Assembly (NCBI GenBank): GCA_018829425.1
Contig: JAHJUA010000050.1
Location: forward strand, 1 to 6,133
Length of the DNA stretch: 6,133 nt
Source: Nanobdellota archaeon
GTDB taxonomy: Archaea; Nanobdellota; Nanobdellia; Pacearchaeales; GW2011-AR1
Direction: 5' to 3'
Under the pieces are notes generated by a model. That model had not been told where the DNA came from and ran no database searches. It saw nothing but the letters and a program-made list of their open reading frames with translations. The translations under genes and the position numbers were made by a program. This document shows positions 1 through 5,004 of this stretch, in pieces. How positions within the stretch are numbered: position 1 is the first letter of the stretch; each line of letters opens with the position of its first letter.

Positions 1-58
1 GTTGGAACGAATAGGAAATGCTGAGAAAAAATTTGAAAGGAAGGTTGAAAAAAAGGTA

Positions 59-505
59 ATGGAAAATAAAAATCTTGTTATTGCAATAGGAGTTGTTTTT
101 GTTTTGGTAATAATTATTGGAGGTTATGTTCTTTTTAATGGTGAAGACAAAGTTCCCGAATCATCTTCCACCGTAAGTTCTCTCGTTACAACTTGCGATG
201 ATTGGTGCGCAAACGAGCAATTAAGTGACTGGTGCGACTTTGAATTGAGTGCCGACACTGGAAGAGGATCCTGTTATGGATTTGCTAATAGCCCTCTTTA
301 TACACAATTGGGAGTTAAGAAATGTTCTGCTATCGATTGTAACAATAGACCTGTTGAAGACAATACCTGCATGGAGGGGCTTGGGGGAGTTTGGGATACT
401 TCAAATTCTAATGGAGAATGTGATCCTGTAAATGGTATAACCAGATTTGTTGTAACTTCAACTGATGAGCCTCCTGTGGCAGGACAAGTCTGTTGTGTTG
501 AATAA
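59..505 (+). CDS. Membrane-anchored, Cys-rich extracytoplasmic protein (unknown function)
   Basis: The protein has 148 residues from the ATG at 59. A short polar start (MENKN) leads into one strongly hydrophobic segment at about residues 6-26, rich in Ile and Val. It reads as an uncleaved signal anchor with the rest outside the membrane. The outer part holds ten cysteines (46, 50, 59, 72, 89, 94, 104, 121, 145, 146), ending in a CC pair, with motifs such as CDDWC and GLGGVW, so a disulfide-stabilised domain is likely. Small exported proteins of this style are common in DPANN archaea; I cannot name a family. The frame stays open upstream to base 2 (a TTG) and beyond the window edge, adding at least 19 charged residues (MERIGNAEKKF...), so the true start could lie further left. 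I chose the ATG because the anchor then sits at the N-terminus, but no good Shine-Dalgarno sequence supports it. Real gene: fairly sure. Function: not known. Confidence 0.75.
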   Translation: MENKNLVIAIGVVFVLVIIIGGYVLFNGEDKVPESSSTVSSLVTTCDDWCANEQLSDWCDFELSADTGRGSCYGFANSPLYTQLGVKKCSAIDCNNRPVEDNTCMEGLGGVWDTSNSNGECDPVNGITRFVVTSTDEPPVAGQVCCVE

Positions 506-526
506 TTTTAATTAATTCGTCTTAAG

Positions 527-545
527 TATTTCTATTTTTCCTTTT
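527..545 (+). terminator. T-rich tract after the Cys-rich protein gene
   Basis: About 20 bases past the stop codon lies a pyrimidine run with five- and four-base T stretches. Archaeal RNA polymerase terminates at such U-tracts without needing a hairpin, and I see no strong stem here. The position between two same-strand genes, the second with its own TATA box, fits a terminator. Confidence 0.35.
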
Positions 546-636
546 GCCCAAGATAAGAATGAAGTTTCCTCAACTATTACTCTCAAGAAATATGTTTTCT
601 AATCTATATACTCTAACCTATAACTTTTATAAGAGA

Positions 637-648
637 TAATTTAATAAG
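637..648 (+). promoter_or_regulatory. Archaeal TATA-like box for the sigma factor gene
   Basis: An A/T-only core (ATTTAATAA) preceded by purine-rich sequence (AAGAGA, a possible BRE) is centred about 26 bases before the ATG at 669. That would start the transcript at or beside the ATG, making it leaderless. A second candidate, TTTTATAA at 625-632, would give a leader of about 15 bases. If right, the sigma factor gene is itself read by the archaeal TBP/TFB machinery. Confidence 0.5.
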
Positions 649-668
649 TCATTAAAATTTTTGACTTT

Positions 669-1904
669 ATGGAACAGCCCTCTTCCATTTCGTATTTTCA
701 AAAATATAGCCAATCTCAAATTGTCCGATTCTTGAGACAAAAAAAGTTGGAGGTATTAAAGACACATCCAAAATGGGTGAGCGCAATAAAAAAGGAAATG
801 GAAAATCCGGAGCCGAGTTATACCTTGGTGGATTTAGAATATGTTTTTAATGTAAATGGGGAAGAAGCAGACATATTGTACAAATTGAGTTTTTTTGGTA
901 GGCCGGATGGAAATCAATTTGACGGACAGAACATTTCAAGATTGTATCAGCAAGTTTACTCAAAGAAAGTCCCAGAAGGAAATAATGGAAAGGCAAGGGT
1001 GGAAAGAGTGCCTTCTAGCAGTCGAGAAGGATGTGGGAATTCTTCGGCAGTAAGCCTCTATATGAAAAACATTGGAAGCATACCTCTGCTCACTCCTCAA
1101 GAAGAAATTGCATTGGCGGAAAGAATAAAACAGGGAGACTCTAAAGCATTAGAAAAACTTGTACTGGCGAACACAAGATTTGTTATAAGCGTGGCAAAAG
1201 AGTATTGGGGGAGAGGAACTCCGTTAGAAGATTTAATTTCCGCGGGAAACATAGGGTTGATAAAAGCAGCCCAAAAATATGATGGGCAAAAAGGATACAA
1301 GTTCATTTCTTATGCCGTATGGTGGATACGCCAATCAATACAATCAACATTAGACAATGAGGGCAGAGGGATAAGATTGCCTATTAACAAAATAAAAGAC
1401 ATAACAGATTTGGCGAAGACGAACAATAGCTTATCAGAAGAATTGGAAAGAAAACCTTCAGTAGACGAACTAGCTGAAAGATTGGGAAAAAAGTCTGAGC
1501 GAATCCAACACCTTTTGGAAATAACCCAACCAATAAGAAGTTTAGATTATTCACCAAACGAAGAAGAGCAGGGAGATAGTGTATTGGACCTTACTGCAGA
1601 CGAAGAACAACTTCCGCCAGATGCTGAGTTAATTCAAAAATCAATGAAAGGAGAAATTGTATCTGCTTTGGATTCTTTGCCGGAGAAAGAAGCATTAATA
1701 TTAAGATTATATTTTGGATTTGAAGGGGAAGAAAGAATGAATTTTAGCCAAATCGGCAATCAAATTGATTTAACAAGAGAAAGAGTGAGACAACTAAAGG
1801 AAAAAGCGCTAAATAGTTTGAGGCATCCTTCAAGAGCAAGAAAGTTAAAGGAATATCTGGAAGAAGAAACGCCGCCTTATGTTAGCATGCTTGAAGGGCA
1901 TTAA
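669..1904 (+). CDS. Bacterial-type sigma-70 family RNA polymerase sigma factor, RpoD/SigA-like, with extra N-terminal domain
   Basis: This 411-residue protein is a complete sigma-70 family factor, which in bacteria directs RNA polymerase to -10/-35 promoters. Residues 126-157 are region 1.2 (SLYMKNIGSIPLLTPQEE). Residues 160-238 are region 2 (GNIGLIKAAQKYD, then YAVWWIRQSI), keeping the promoter-melting aromatics Y215, W218 and W219 and the -10 reader Q222. Residues 240-290 are region 3, and 291-320 an acidic sigma-finger-like linker. Residues 326-395 are region 4, with the -35 helix-turn-helix LTRERVRQLKEKAL and the HPSRARKLKEYL end typical of primary sigma factors. Nothing is frameshifted or missing. 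The first ~125 residues are not a recognisable region 1.1 and contain no motif I know. The core resembles Bacteroidetes SigA (FISYAVWWIRQSI, IRLPxNK). The TATA box points to an archaeal host, so horizontal transfer is likely. There is no obvious Shine-Dalgarno sequence; the start fits a leaderless transcript. Family assignment is very secure; its role in the cell is unknown. Confidence 0.95.
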   Translation: MEQPSSISYFQKYSQSQIVRFLRQKKLEVLKTHPKWVSAIKKEMENPEPSYTLVDLEYVFNVNGEEADILYKLSFFGRPDGNQFDGQNISRLYQQVYSKKVPEGNNGKARVERVPSSSREGCGNSSAVSLYMKNIGSIPLLTPQEEIALAERIKQGDSKALEKLVLANTRFVISVAKEYWGRGTPLEDLISAGNIGLIKAAQKYDGQKGYKFISYAVWWIRQSIQSTLDNEGRGIRLPINKIKDITDLAKTNNSLSEELERKPSVDELAERLGKKSERIQHLLEITQPIRSLDYSPNEEEQGDSVLDLTADEEQLPPDAELIQKSMKGEIVSALDSLPEKEALILRLYFGFEGEERMNFSQIGNQIDLTRERVRQLKEKALNSLRHPSRARKLKEYLEEETPPYVSMLEGH

Positions 1905-1905
1905 A

Positions 1906-1918
1906 TCTTTTTATATTT
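1906..1918 (+). terminator. T-rich tract after the sigma factor gene
   Basis: A T-rich run (TCTTTTTATATTT) begins two bases after the TAA stop, as expected for an archaeal U-tract terminator. It lies in the 59-base gap between convergent genes. Confidence 0.4.
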
Positions 1919-1928
1919 AACTTAATCA

Positions 1929-1953
1929 AACGAGTTTTGTAAATATTCTCGTT
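1929..1953. terminator. Small inverted repeat between convergent genes
   Basis: AACGAG (1929-1934) pairs with CTCGTT (1948-1953) around a 13-base A/T-rich loop. The stem is only six pairs with no long T-run on either side. It sits midway between the stops of the sigma factor gene and the metallopeptidase gene, so a two-way terminator is possible but weakly supported. Confidence 0.25.
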
Positions 1954-1963
1954 ACTAATGTTT

Positions 1964-2650
1964 TTAAGATTCCTTAAGGTATAGAACGCACTCTTTCAAT
2001 AACTTATCAAAATTTTTATGATCCTTCCACCTTTTAGTAATAAACTCTCTTAGTTTCTCATGACCTGGGAATCCCCCATCTCTGAAGGAGATAAAAAACA
2101 TATCCCCAAATTCGAGGTTTAGAAGAACAGTTAAAGCTTCCTTTAAATCCTCTTTTTTCTTTTCCCCTATTTCTTCTTTAATCCACTTTTCATAATGAAA
2201 ATGAAAATGAAAATGCATTAATTCATGTGCGCATACATGAGTTGAAAGCAATGGTTGATTCAAAAAACTGGTATGAAACCATTTCTCTTCGACATTATAA
2301 GAACAAATCAAAATAGTTGTAAGATATACTGTAATCTTATTAAAGGGAAACTTCTTGCCTGTTATTTTTTCCAGTCTTTTAAGATAATTCTGTTCGTTTT
2401 CCTCCCATGATTTCTTGGCATCTAGAAGAAACTGATTAAGATAAGACGCATATTTTTTGTAATTTTCCTGTAAGAGAGGGAAAAAATTTTTTCTTGCCTC
2501 TTCCTTGCTCACCCCCTGAATCATTTTTAAAATATAATTCGGAAAACATCTTGCGCATAATTGAGCACTAAAATGGTCTTCGCTTTCATTAGCATTTTCA
2601 TAGTAATTCTCAAAATCCCTTTCAATATCTAATTCAAAATTCAACAACAT
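1964..2650 (-). CDS. HExxH zinc metallopeptidase-like protein, last gene of the radical SAM operon
   Basis: The protein has 228 residues from the ATG at 2650. The frame stays open to 2716, but the 2650 start overlaps the end of the radical SAM gene by only ten bases (ATGTTGTTGA), has a purine-rich AAGGGA just upstream, and begins a sensible N-terminus (MLLNFELDIERDF). The motif HELMH at residues 142-146 is the zinc-binding, catalytic HExxH signature. E171 in EALTVLLN is a plausible third ligand, as in gluzincin-type peptidases. Histidines continue after the motif (HFHFHFHY), coded by a hexanucleotide repeat. The C-terminus has a GGFPGHEKLRE stretch I have seen only in unnamed proteins. There is a CxxC at 32-35 and no signal peptide or membrane segment, so it is probably cytosolic. 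Overlap with the upstream genes implies co-transcription and coupled translation. It could process the product of the upstream enzyme, but substrate and activity are inferred. HExxH call: confident. Family: not named. Confidence 0.85.
   Translation of the reverse strand: MLLNFELDIERDFENYYENANESEDHFSAQLCARCFPNYILKMIQGVSKEEARKNFFPLLQENYKKYASYLNQFLLDAKKSWEENEQNYLKRLEKITGKKFPFNKITVYLTTILICSYNVEEKWFHTSFLNQPLLSTHVCAHELMHFHFHFHYEKWIKEEIGEKKKEDLKEALTVLLNLEFGDMFFISFRDGGFPGHEKLREFITKRWKDHKNFDKLLKECVLYLKES
2195..2215 (+). repeat. Hexanucleotide tandem repeat (ATGAAA)x3 inside the metallopeptidase active-site region
   Basis: Three perfect ATGAAA units plus a partial ATG. On the minus strand they read as alternating His and Phe codons (HFHFHFH), beginning at the second histidine of the HExxH motif. 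Six-base units can gain or lose copies without shifting frame. Confidence 0.8.
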
Positions 2651-3675
2651 TTTTTCCCTTTTATTTCTTTTGCTGTATCTTGCTTTAACCAAAATAATGG
2701 GCATCCTCCGGAACATATCTCATGGCAACCGACACATTTATCCGACGGAAATTTCATAAGTTTCTTCCGTATTCTATCAGATTTTCCCTCATTGTATTTT
2801 CTAACAAACTCCCCCCCAGACATAAGTTCCCCATCTTTTTTGTAAATGCTGAAAAAAGGAAGGTCTGAGAATAATGTGCAAGGAAGAACATCCCCATTAT
2901 AATCAAGACAAAAATTAGTTCCAGACAGTATGGAACATAAACCCCCAACAACTCCTTCTCGAACCAAAGGTTCATCAAAGTTACAGACAGGAACAGGAGT
3001 AGTGAGCATGACCTTGAAACCCTTACTTTTTCCATACTCATAAAGCCCATTGAATACCTCAGATCCTTGTTGAATAGTCAAAACATTTTGAGCTTCATTT
3101 AAGTCCTCCCTAAGCCTTGGCTGAACTAAGTTGAAACTGATGACTTTTACTTTATCCCCCACGAGGTCAATCAACTTCCCAAGACCCGAAGCATTATCTT
3201 TTGTTATAGTAGTATTGCTGACTTGTGTGTAACCTAACTTGGATGAATTTTGCATACCTTCCATTACCTCTTTGAAGCTTCCATTGACACAGGTCTCTCG
3301 ATCGTGTGTGGTTTCATCATGACCTTCAATTGAAAATGAAATATGGCTCAATCCAGAGTTTTTCATTCTTTCTGCGAAATCATAATCAGATAATCTTCTA
3401 CCATTTGTTATGAGGGTTATACCTATCTCTGCATCGGTCATCTTTCTTATGAAAGTTTCAATATTCCGATATACGGTCGGCTCTCCGCCCACTAATTTGA
3501 CATCAGTAGCACCCACACTTTTTAATAATCTGATGGTATCTGACTCCGTTTTAGGATTCATCTCCCTTGCTCTATACTTTTGAGTCTCAGAACTAGCATA
3601 ACACCACCTACACCTATTGTTACAATTATAAGTTGGAGCAACCCAGACAGTTCCAAATTCTTTTATGATTCCCAT
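2641..3675 (-). CDS. Radical SAM protein with SPASM domain (peptide-modifying type)
   Basis: This 344-residue enzyme has the radical SAM signature CxxxCxxC at C18, C22 and C25 (CNNRCRWC), which holds the [4Fe-4S] cluster that cleaves S-adenosylmethionine. GGEP at 63-66 is the SAM-binding turn, and SFSIEGHDETTHD at about 113-125 is typical of the SPASM subgroup. The C-terminal third has SPASM cysteines: C247, then G261 with C266 (C-x13-G-x4-C), then CVGCHEICSGGC with C314, C317, C321 and C325, and a final pair C343-C344. These should hold auxiliary iron-sulfur clusters; the spacing between the second and third of the four is three rather than the usual five. Known SPASM enzymes mature peptides or protein side chains (PqqE, mycofactocin MftC, AlbA, anaerobic sulfatase maturases). 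The ATG at 3675 lies inside the preceding small gene, a 13-base overlap, suggesting coupled translation. No RRE (PqqD-like) domain is visible. Substrate unknown; the upstream small peptide is the obvious candidate. Confidence 0.93.
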   Translation of the reverse strand: MGIIKEFGTVWVAPTYNCNNRCRWCYASSETQKYRAREMNPKTESDTIRLLKSVGATDVKLVGGEPTVYRNIETFIRKMTDAEIGITLITNGRRLSDYDFAERMKNSGLSHISFSIEGHDETTHDRETCVNGSFKEVMEGMQNSSKLGYTQVSNTTITKDNASGLGKLIDLVGDKVKVISFNLVQPRLREDLNEAQNVLTIQQGSEVFNGLYEYGKSKGFKVMLTTPVPVCNFDEPLVREGVVGGLCSILSGTNFCLDYNGDVLPCTLFSDLPFFSIYKKDGELMSGGEFVRKYNEGKSDRIRKKLMKFPSDKCVGCHEICSGGCPLFWLKQDTAKEIKGKKCC

Positions 3676-3845
3676 CTATCTGTGTCAGGAGTCCTATAAA
3701 ATACCCCACAATGGCAACACTTCTGGCATACATCAGTAGCATATCCCTCTTCCCTAACTTTTTCCATTAGTTCATAAGGGACATCTTTCCCTTTCAGTTT
3801 CTTTCCCAACTCATCAGCAAGTTCATCCAATCCGTTAAATCCCAT
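3663..3845 (-). CDS. 60-residue Cys-cluster peptide; possible substrate or partner of the radical SAM enzyme
   Basis: The first gene of the minus-strand operon. Residues 5-35 are charged and probably helical (LDELADELGKKLKG...), like a leader. The C-terminal third carries four cysteines in VCQKCCHCGVFY (C40, C43, C44, C46) followed by a polar tail TPDTDRWES. Two readings are possible. It could be a RiPP precursor, with the helix as leader and the Cys/Thr/Asp-rich tail as core for thioether or related chemistry by the radical SAM/SPASM enzyme. Or it could be a small metal-binding protein, since CxxC and CHCG resemble zinc-ribbon knuckles. For the gene being real: the TATA box is at leaderless spacing, the 13-base overlap with the next gene is tight, and the sequence is not random-looking. 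I recognise no family. Gene: fairly sure. Precursor role: a hypothesis. Confidence 0.75.
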   Translation of the reverse strand: MGFNGLDELADELGKKLKGKDVPYELMEKVREEGYATDVCQKCCHCGVFYRTPDTDRWES

Positions 3846-3865
3846 ACTAAATAATACATCAAAGA

Positions 3866-3875
3866 ATATATAAAA
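3866..3875 (-). promoter_or_regulatory. TATA box of the radical SAM operon
   Basis: On the minus strand this reads TTTTATATAT, a near-ideal archaeal TATA box, with purine-rich AGAAAG just upstream as a possible BRE. Its centre is about 25 bases before the ATG at 3845, so transcription should start at or next to the ATG. It would drive all three genes of the operon. Confidence 0.65.
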
Positions 3876-3940
3876 CTTTCTGCAACTCCAATATTCTGTT
3901 GGCTCAATCTTTTTCTTCGTTTCCCGTTCAGTCTAAATTT

Positions 3941-3949
3941 ATTTAAACA
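3941..3949 (+). promoter_or_regulatory. TATA box of the broken P-loop kinase gene
   Basis: ATTTAAACA is centred about 24 bases before the ATG at 3969, again leaderless spacing. It faces away from the radical SAM operon promoter, with about 65 bases between the two boxes. The promoter looks intact although its gene is broken. Confidence 0.5.
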
Positions 3950-3968
3950 TAAATCGGTAAATAATTAG

Positions 3969-4084
3969 ATGAGGATAACGATAACCGGTCCAAGGTCGTG
4001 GGGAAGACAACTGTTTCCAAAATCGTTGCCAGAAAATTGAAATTAAAATATTGCTCTTCAGATGAAATTGGGGGCTTTGTTTAA
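3969..4084 (+). pseudogene. P-loop nucleotide/shikimate kinase-like stump, frameshifted in Walker A and truncated
   Basis: From the ATG at 3969 the frame reads MRITITGPRS, then stops at a TGA at 4038. Shifting by one base after 3997 restores VGKTTVSKIVARKLKLKY and CSSDEIGGFV before a TAA at 4082. Joined, the two halves give GPRSVGKTT, a perfect Walker A (GxxxxGKT) in the usual N-terminal context of small P-loop kinases (cytidylate, adenylate or shikimate kinase type). One missing base in the TCGTG at 3996-4000 explains the break. Such kinases normally run to roughly 170-200 residues, whereas only about 38 remain, so the gene is both frameshifted and cut short. The promoter still looks intact. 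A sequencing error could explain the frameshift but not the truncation. Kinase origin: confident. Exact type: not decided. Confidence 0.75.
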
Positions 4085-4119
4085 TAAGTCCTTAAATCAT
4101 TCTACTTTTTAAACAGAAA

Positions 4120-4470
4120 TCATTTCGGCTCATCAAATTCGACAATCTTAAATTTAGTTAAAAATGCCTTCTTTTCTTTTTCATCGTATCTTACCCCATA
4201 ATGAAATTCCGCCCCCATTTTTCCAGTAGTTCCACTAAATTGCTTCTTTATTTTTGAAATTACTTCCCCTGTTTTTTGGTTTATAGTTTCTTCTCTATAT
4301 TCTGATGTGGCGTTTCTTGGCTCAATAAAAAATACTTTCCCACCGATTCCAAATTCATTACAGATAACCTCGAGGGAGTTTTTGGTTTGCTTGCGTGGAA
4401 GGATATAATCCAAAGATTCATAAACTCGGTTGAAAATTGGGAATTGAATTTGAGAAGCACAATCCTTCAT
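4120..4470 (-). CDS. Unknown ORF, probably the C-terminal part of a protein; 5' end collides with the peptidase gene
   Basis: The ORF has 116 residues from the ATG at 4470. Residues 33-116 look protein-like: charged, with KVFFIEP, TINQKTGEVISKIKKQF and AEFHYGVRYDEKEKKAFLTKF, suggesting beta-strands. I recognise no family. The first ~28 residues are antisense to a stretch that codes convincingly for the DUF2268-like peptidase on the other strand, so they are probably not part of the original protein. A stop codon (4474-4476 on this strand) blocks any upstream extension. No TATA box or ribosome-binding site precedes a usable start. It may be a 5'-truncated fragment joined to the peptidase fragment by a rearrangement near 4380, or a short gene starting inside the overlap. 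Coding past: moderate. Functional gene: doubtful. Confidence 0.4.
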   Translation of the reverse strand: MKDCASQIQFPIFNRVYESLDYILPRKQTKNSLEVICNEFGIGGKVFFIEPRNATSEYREETINQKTGEVISKIKKQFSGTTGKMGAEFHYGVRYDEKEKKAFLTKFKIVEFDEPK

Positions 4471-4854
4471 GAATTAGCCCATTGCATGCAAGATTATTAT
4501 TCATATGATATGACTCTTTTTGAACATTTAATTGCTGACGGTTTAGCAGAACATTTCCAAAAAAAATTTCTTGATGGAAATAGGAATTCATTTACGAAGG
4601 TTATCTCTAAAAAAGAAGCAAAAAAAATCTTGAAAGAATTGGAACCTTGTTTAGACAAAACAATGGATGACGCCCCAGAGATTCATTCTAATTTATTCTT
4701 TGGAGACAAAAAATATGCCTCTGGAACAGGGTATACAATTGGATACTATTTAGTTGAAGATTACTTGAATAAAAATAAGAATATTGGTTGGAATAGTTTA
4801 TTTAAACAAAAGCCTATGAAATTTAAGCAAAGTTTATTCCTTCAATTTGATTAA
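4387..4854 (+). CDS. DUF2268-like predicted Zn-dependent protease, apparently N-terminally truncated
   Basis: The reading has 155 residues from a TTG at 4387. HELAH at 28-32 is the zinc-binding HExxH motif, in the context STILHELAHCMQ. GLAEHF follows with E55 as the likely third zinc ligand. GTGYTIGYYLVEDYL at about 113-127 matches the conserved C-terminal block of the DUF2268 family of predicted Zn proteases. That family usually has about 60-100 further residues before HExxH, including a strand region. Here the frame is open upstream only to a TGA at 4303-4305. Those extra residues (for example NLEGVFGLLAWKD) might belong to the protein but contain no ATG. The TTG has a GAGGGAG eight bases upstream that could serve as ribosome-binding site, but no TATA box is clear. 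The 5' end overlaps a minus-strand ORF head-to-head. I read it as an intact catalytic half with a lost front; it could be a pseudogene. Confidence 0.65.
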   Translation: MLAWKDIIQRFINSVENWELNLRSTILHELAHCMQDYYSYDMTLFEHLIADGLAEHFQKKFLDGNRNSFTKVISKKEAKKILKELEPCLDKTMDDAPEIHSNLFFGDKKYASGTGYTIGYYLVEDYLNKNKNIGWNSLFKQKPMKFKQSLFLQFD

Positions 4855-4877
4855 ATCTTCCAACCAAGAAGATTAAT
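4850..4877 (+). terminator. Hairpin overlapping the stop of the DUF2268-like gene
   Basis: AATCTTC (4854-4860) pairs perfectly with GAAGATT (4868-4874) around the loop CAACCAA. With one bulged A the stem extends to ten pairs (4850-4877) and includes the stop codon. No T-run follows directly, so it is a terminator or 3'-end-protecting hairpin only by position. Confidence 0.35.
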
Positions 4878-4976
4878 GTCTTAGAGAGATTTATGCTACA
4901 AGGTTTTTTGGAATGGAAAAATATTTTTGGTAGTCAGAATATACGAAAGGAATTATATCATTGAGAATATAAGAAC

Positions 4977-4983
4977 TTAAATA
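4977..4983 (+). promoter_or_regulatory. TATA box of the small four-Cys protein gene
   Basis: TTAAATA is centred 25 bases before the ATG at 5005 and preceded by purines (AAGAAC). The spacing predicts a leaderless mRNA. No ribosome-binding site precedes the ATG, in agreement. Confidence 0.55.
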
Positions 4984-5004
4984 CAAGGTTAATTAAAAAT
5001 AGTT

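Noticed and set aside
249..431. Plus-strand ORF of 60 residues inside the Cys-rich protein gene
   Set aside because: It is an out-of-frame shadow; the frame with the membrane anchor and regular cysteines is the coding one.
1097..1306. Minus-strand ORF of 69 residues inside the sigma factor gene
   Set aside because: It is antisense to the conserved regions 1.2-2 of the sigma factor and has no promoter or family likeness.
2651..2716. Longer start for the metallopeptidase at 2716 (22 more residues, basic)
   Set aside because: It would overlap the SPASM cysteine-coding end by 76 bases; the ATG at 2650 gives a ten-base overlap and a purine-rich site upstream.
2754..3050. Minus-strand ORF of 98 residues in another frame of the radical SAM gene
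   Set aside because: Its hydrophobic look comes from reading the SPASM-coding region out of frame; the SPASM cysteine pattern fixes the real frame.
3846..3890. Bacteroidetes-type promoter for the radical SAM operon (TATTCTTTG on the minus strand)
   Set aside because: The spacing differs from TAnnTTTG by one base and a strong archaeal TATA box at the right distance explains the promoter better.
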